Shown here: positions 63,461 through 64,000 of the stretch, one piece after another
How the letters are laid out: each line of letters begins with the position of its first letter
Numbering within the stretch: the first letter of the stretch is position 1
Source of the DNA: Plectrocnemia conspersa
Lineage: Eukaryota; Arthropoda; Insecta; Trichoptera; Polycentropodidae
Length of the DNA stretch: 64,000 nt
NCBI GenBank assembly: GCA_009617715.1
Contig: VTFK01000438.1
Span: 62,001-126,000, forward strand
Reading direction: 5' to 3'
Made by a program: the position numbers and the translations under genes
Notes under the pieces: generated by a model
Told to the model about the DNA's origin: nothing
The model's database searches: none
What the model saw: the letters and a program-made list of their open reading frames with translations, nothing else

Positions 63461-64000
63461 TCAGAAATGGCTTATAAAATTATATTTTTATAGCTAATTT
63501 CAAAACTTAATCATTCACGAGAGAAGCATTCATATATAAAATCATTTTATTTTAGGCTAATGCCAATCGTGTTTGATTTCAGTTTTGGCAAAGTTGTTGA
63601 TCTTGAGACTAGTTTGTACTGTGACTATATATTTTATATTAAAAAAAATCACGTTGTAATAATTTTTAATAAAATCGAAAACATTTAATATTTAATAATT
63701 ATTAGTTTATCGAGTTTTGAGTATTGATGTATTTTTATAAACGCGCTTATAATAAAATTACCAATCTAAGTTTTCCCGTACGAAATTACTCGCTACCAAT
63801 CTATCTTATATAAAAATCAATATATCAAACGTGTCTCTATGTACGAGGGTTGACGCGACTCCACAGATAAGCAATTTTCTCATATGGTTGATTTATCAGC
63901 AGTTGATGTGACGGTGTCAATTCTCTAAGCTTGCTTCCTTTGATGAATAGCATCCGAAAAGCCATCACCTCTGAGCTGATGACCGTCGCAAAATCGAATC
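63461..64000. other. Window end, nothing recognised
   Basis: AT-rich to about 63,830, then a GC-richer tail that runs off the window. Confidence 0.4.

Overview
The window looks like eukaryotic, very probably insect, nuclear DNA. It is strongly AT-rich, with no operons or bacterial gene density. It has one spliced coding exon with consensus splice sites, microsatellites, and many decayed transposon families of kinds common in insects (mariner, hAT, TTAA-inserting MITEs, a Jockey-like LINE, tRNA-derived SINEs). I cannot assign the order from sequence alone. Nearly all short ORFs in the window are chance open frames; they are not annotated.

The only convincing protein-coding exon is 47,089-47,690 (+). 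It carries a short 5'UTR, the start codon at 47,127, a signal peptide, a low-complexity basic linker with a furin-type site, and the first part of a domain that looks like DOMON. A clean donor (GTAAGT) follows at 47,691. The exon begins after a good 3' splice site, so a non-coding first exon should lie upstream. A GC-richer island at 22,300-22,990 with an initiator-like site and a GTAATG donor is one candidate, about 24.6 kb away. The rest of the gene was not found in the remaining 16 kb, so the introns are probably large and most of the window is intron or intergenic.

The rest is a palaeontology of mobile DNA. From 5.9 to 13 kb there are several low-copy repeat pairs. From 15.8 to 21.6 kb two copies of a composite element (an array of 250-315 bp units next to a foldback) lie in opposite orientation around a 3.5 kb core that holds a dead mariner fragment. 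At 23.1-23.6 kb there is a dead LINE reverse transcriptase. At 23.7-24.8 kb two copies of a TTAA-flanked MITE with an internal perfect 16-bp palindrome lie head to head, with a third copy at 43.9-44.4 kb. A SINE cluster follows at 24.9-25.7 kb. At 29.1-31.6 kb there is an array of 480-505 bp tandem units, with a 240-bp MITE inserted in it. At 34.5-36.7 kb a hAT-like element of about 2.1 kb (TIRs, 8-bp target duplication matching at 6 of 8) contains tandem 176-bp units and a near-perfect 234-bp palindrome. At 39.0-40.0 kb are two long AT microsatellites, a GC-rich insert and the C-terminus of a dead hAT transposase. The 3' third holds a 363-bp duplication, a pogo-like terminal repeat pair, several hairpins and GC-richer blocks without recognisable genes.

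No rRNA, intact tRNA, CRISPR or complete autonomous transposon was found. All repeat calls rest on comparing parts of this window with each other by eye; family names are inferences from terminal motifs or from residual protein motifs.
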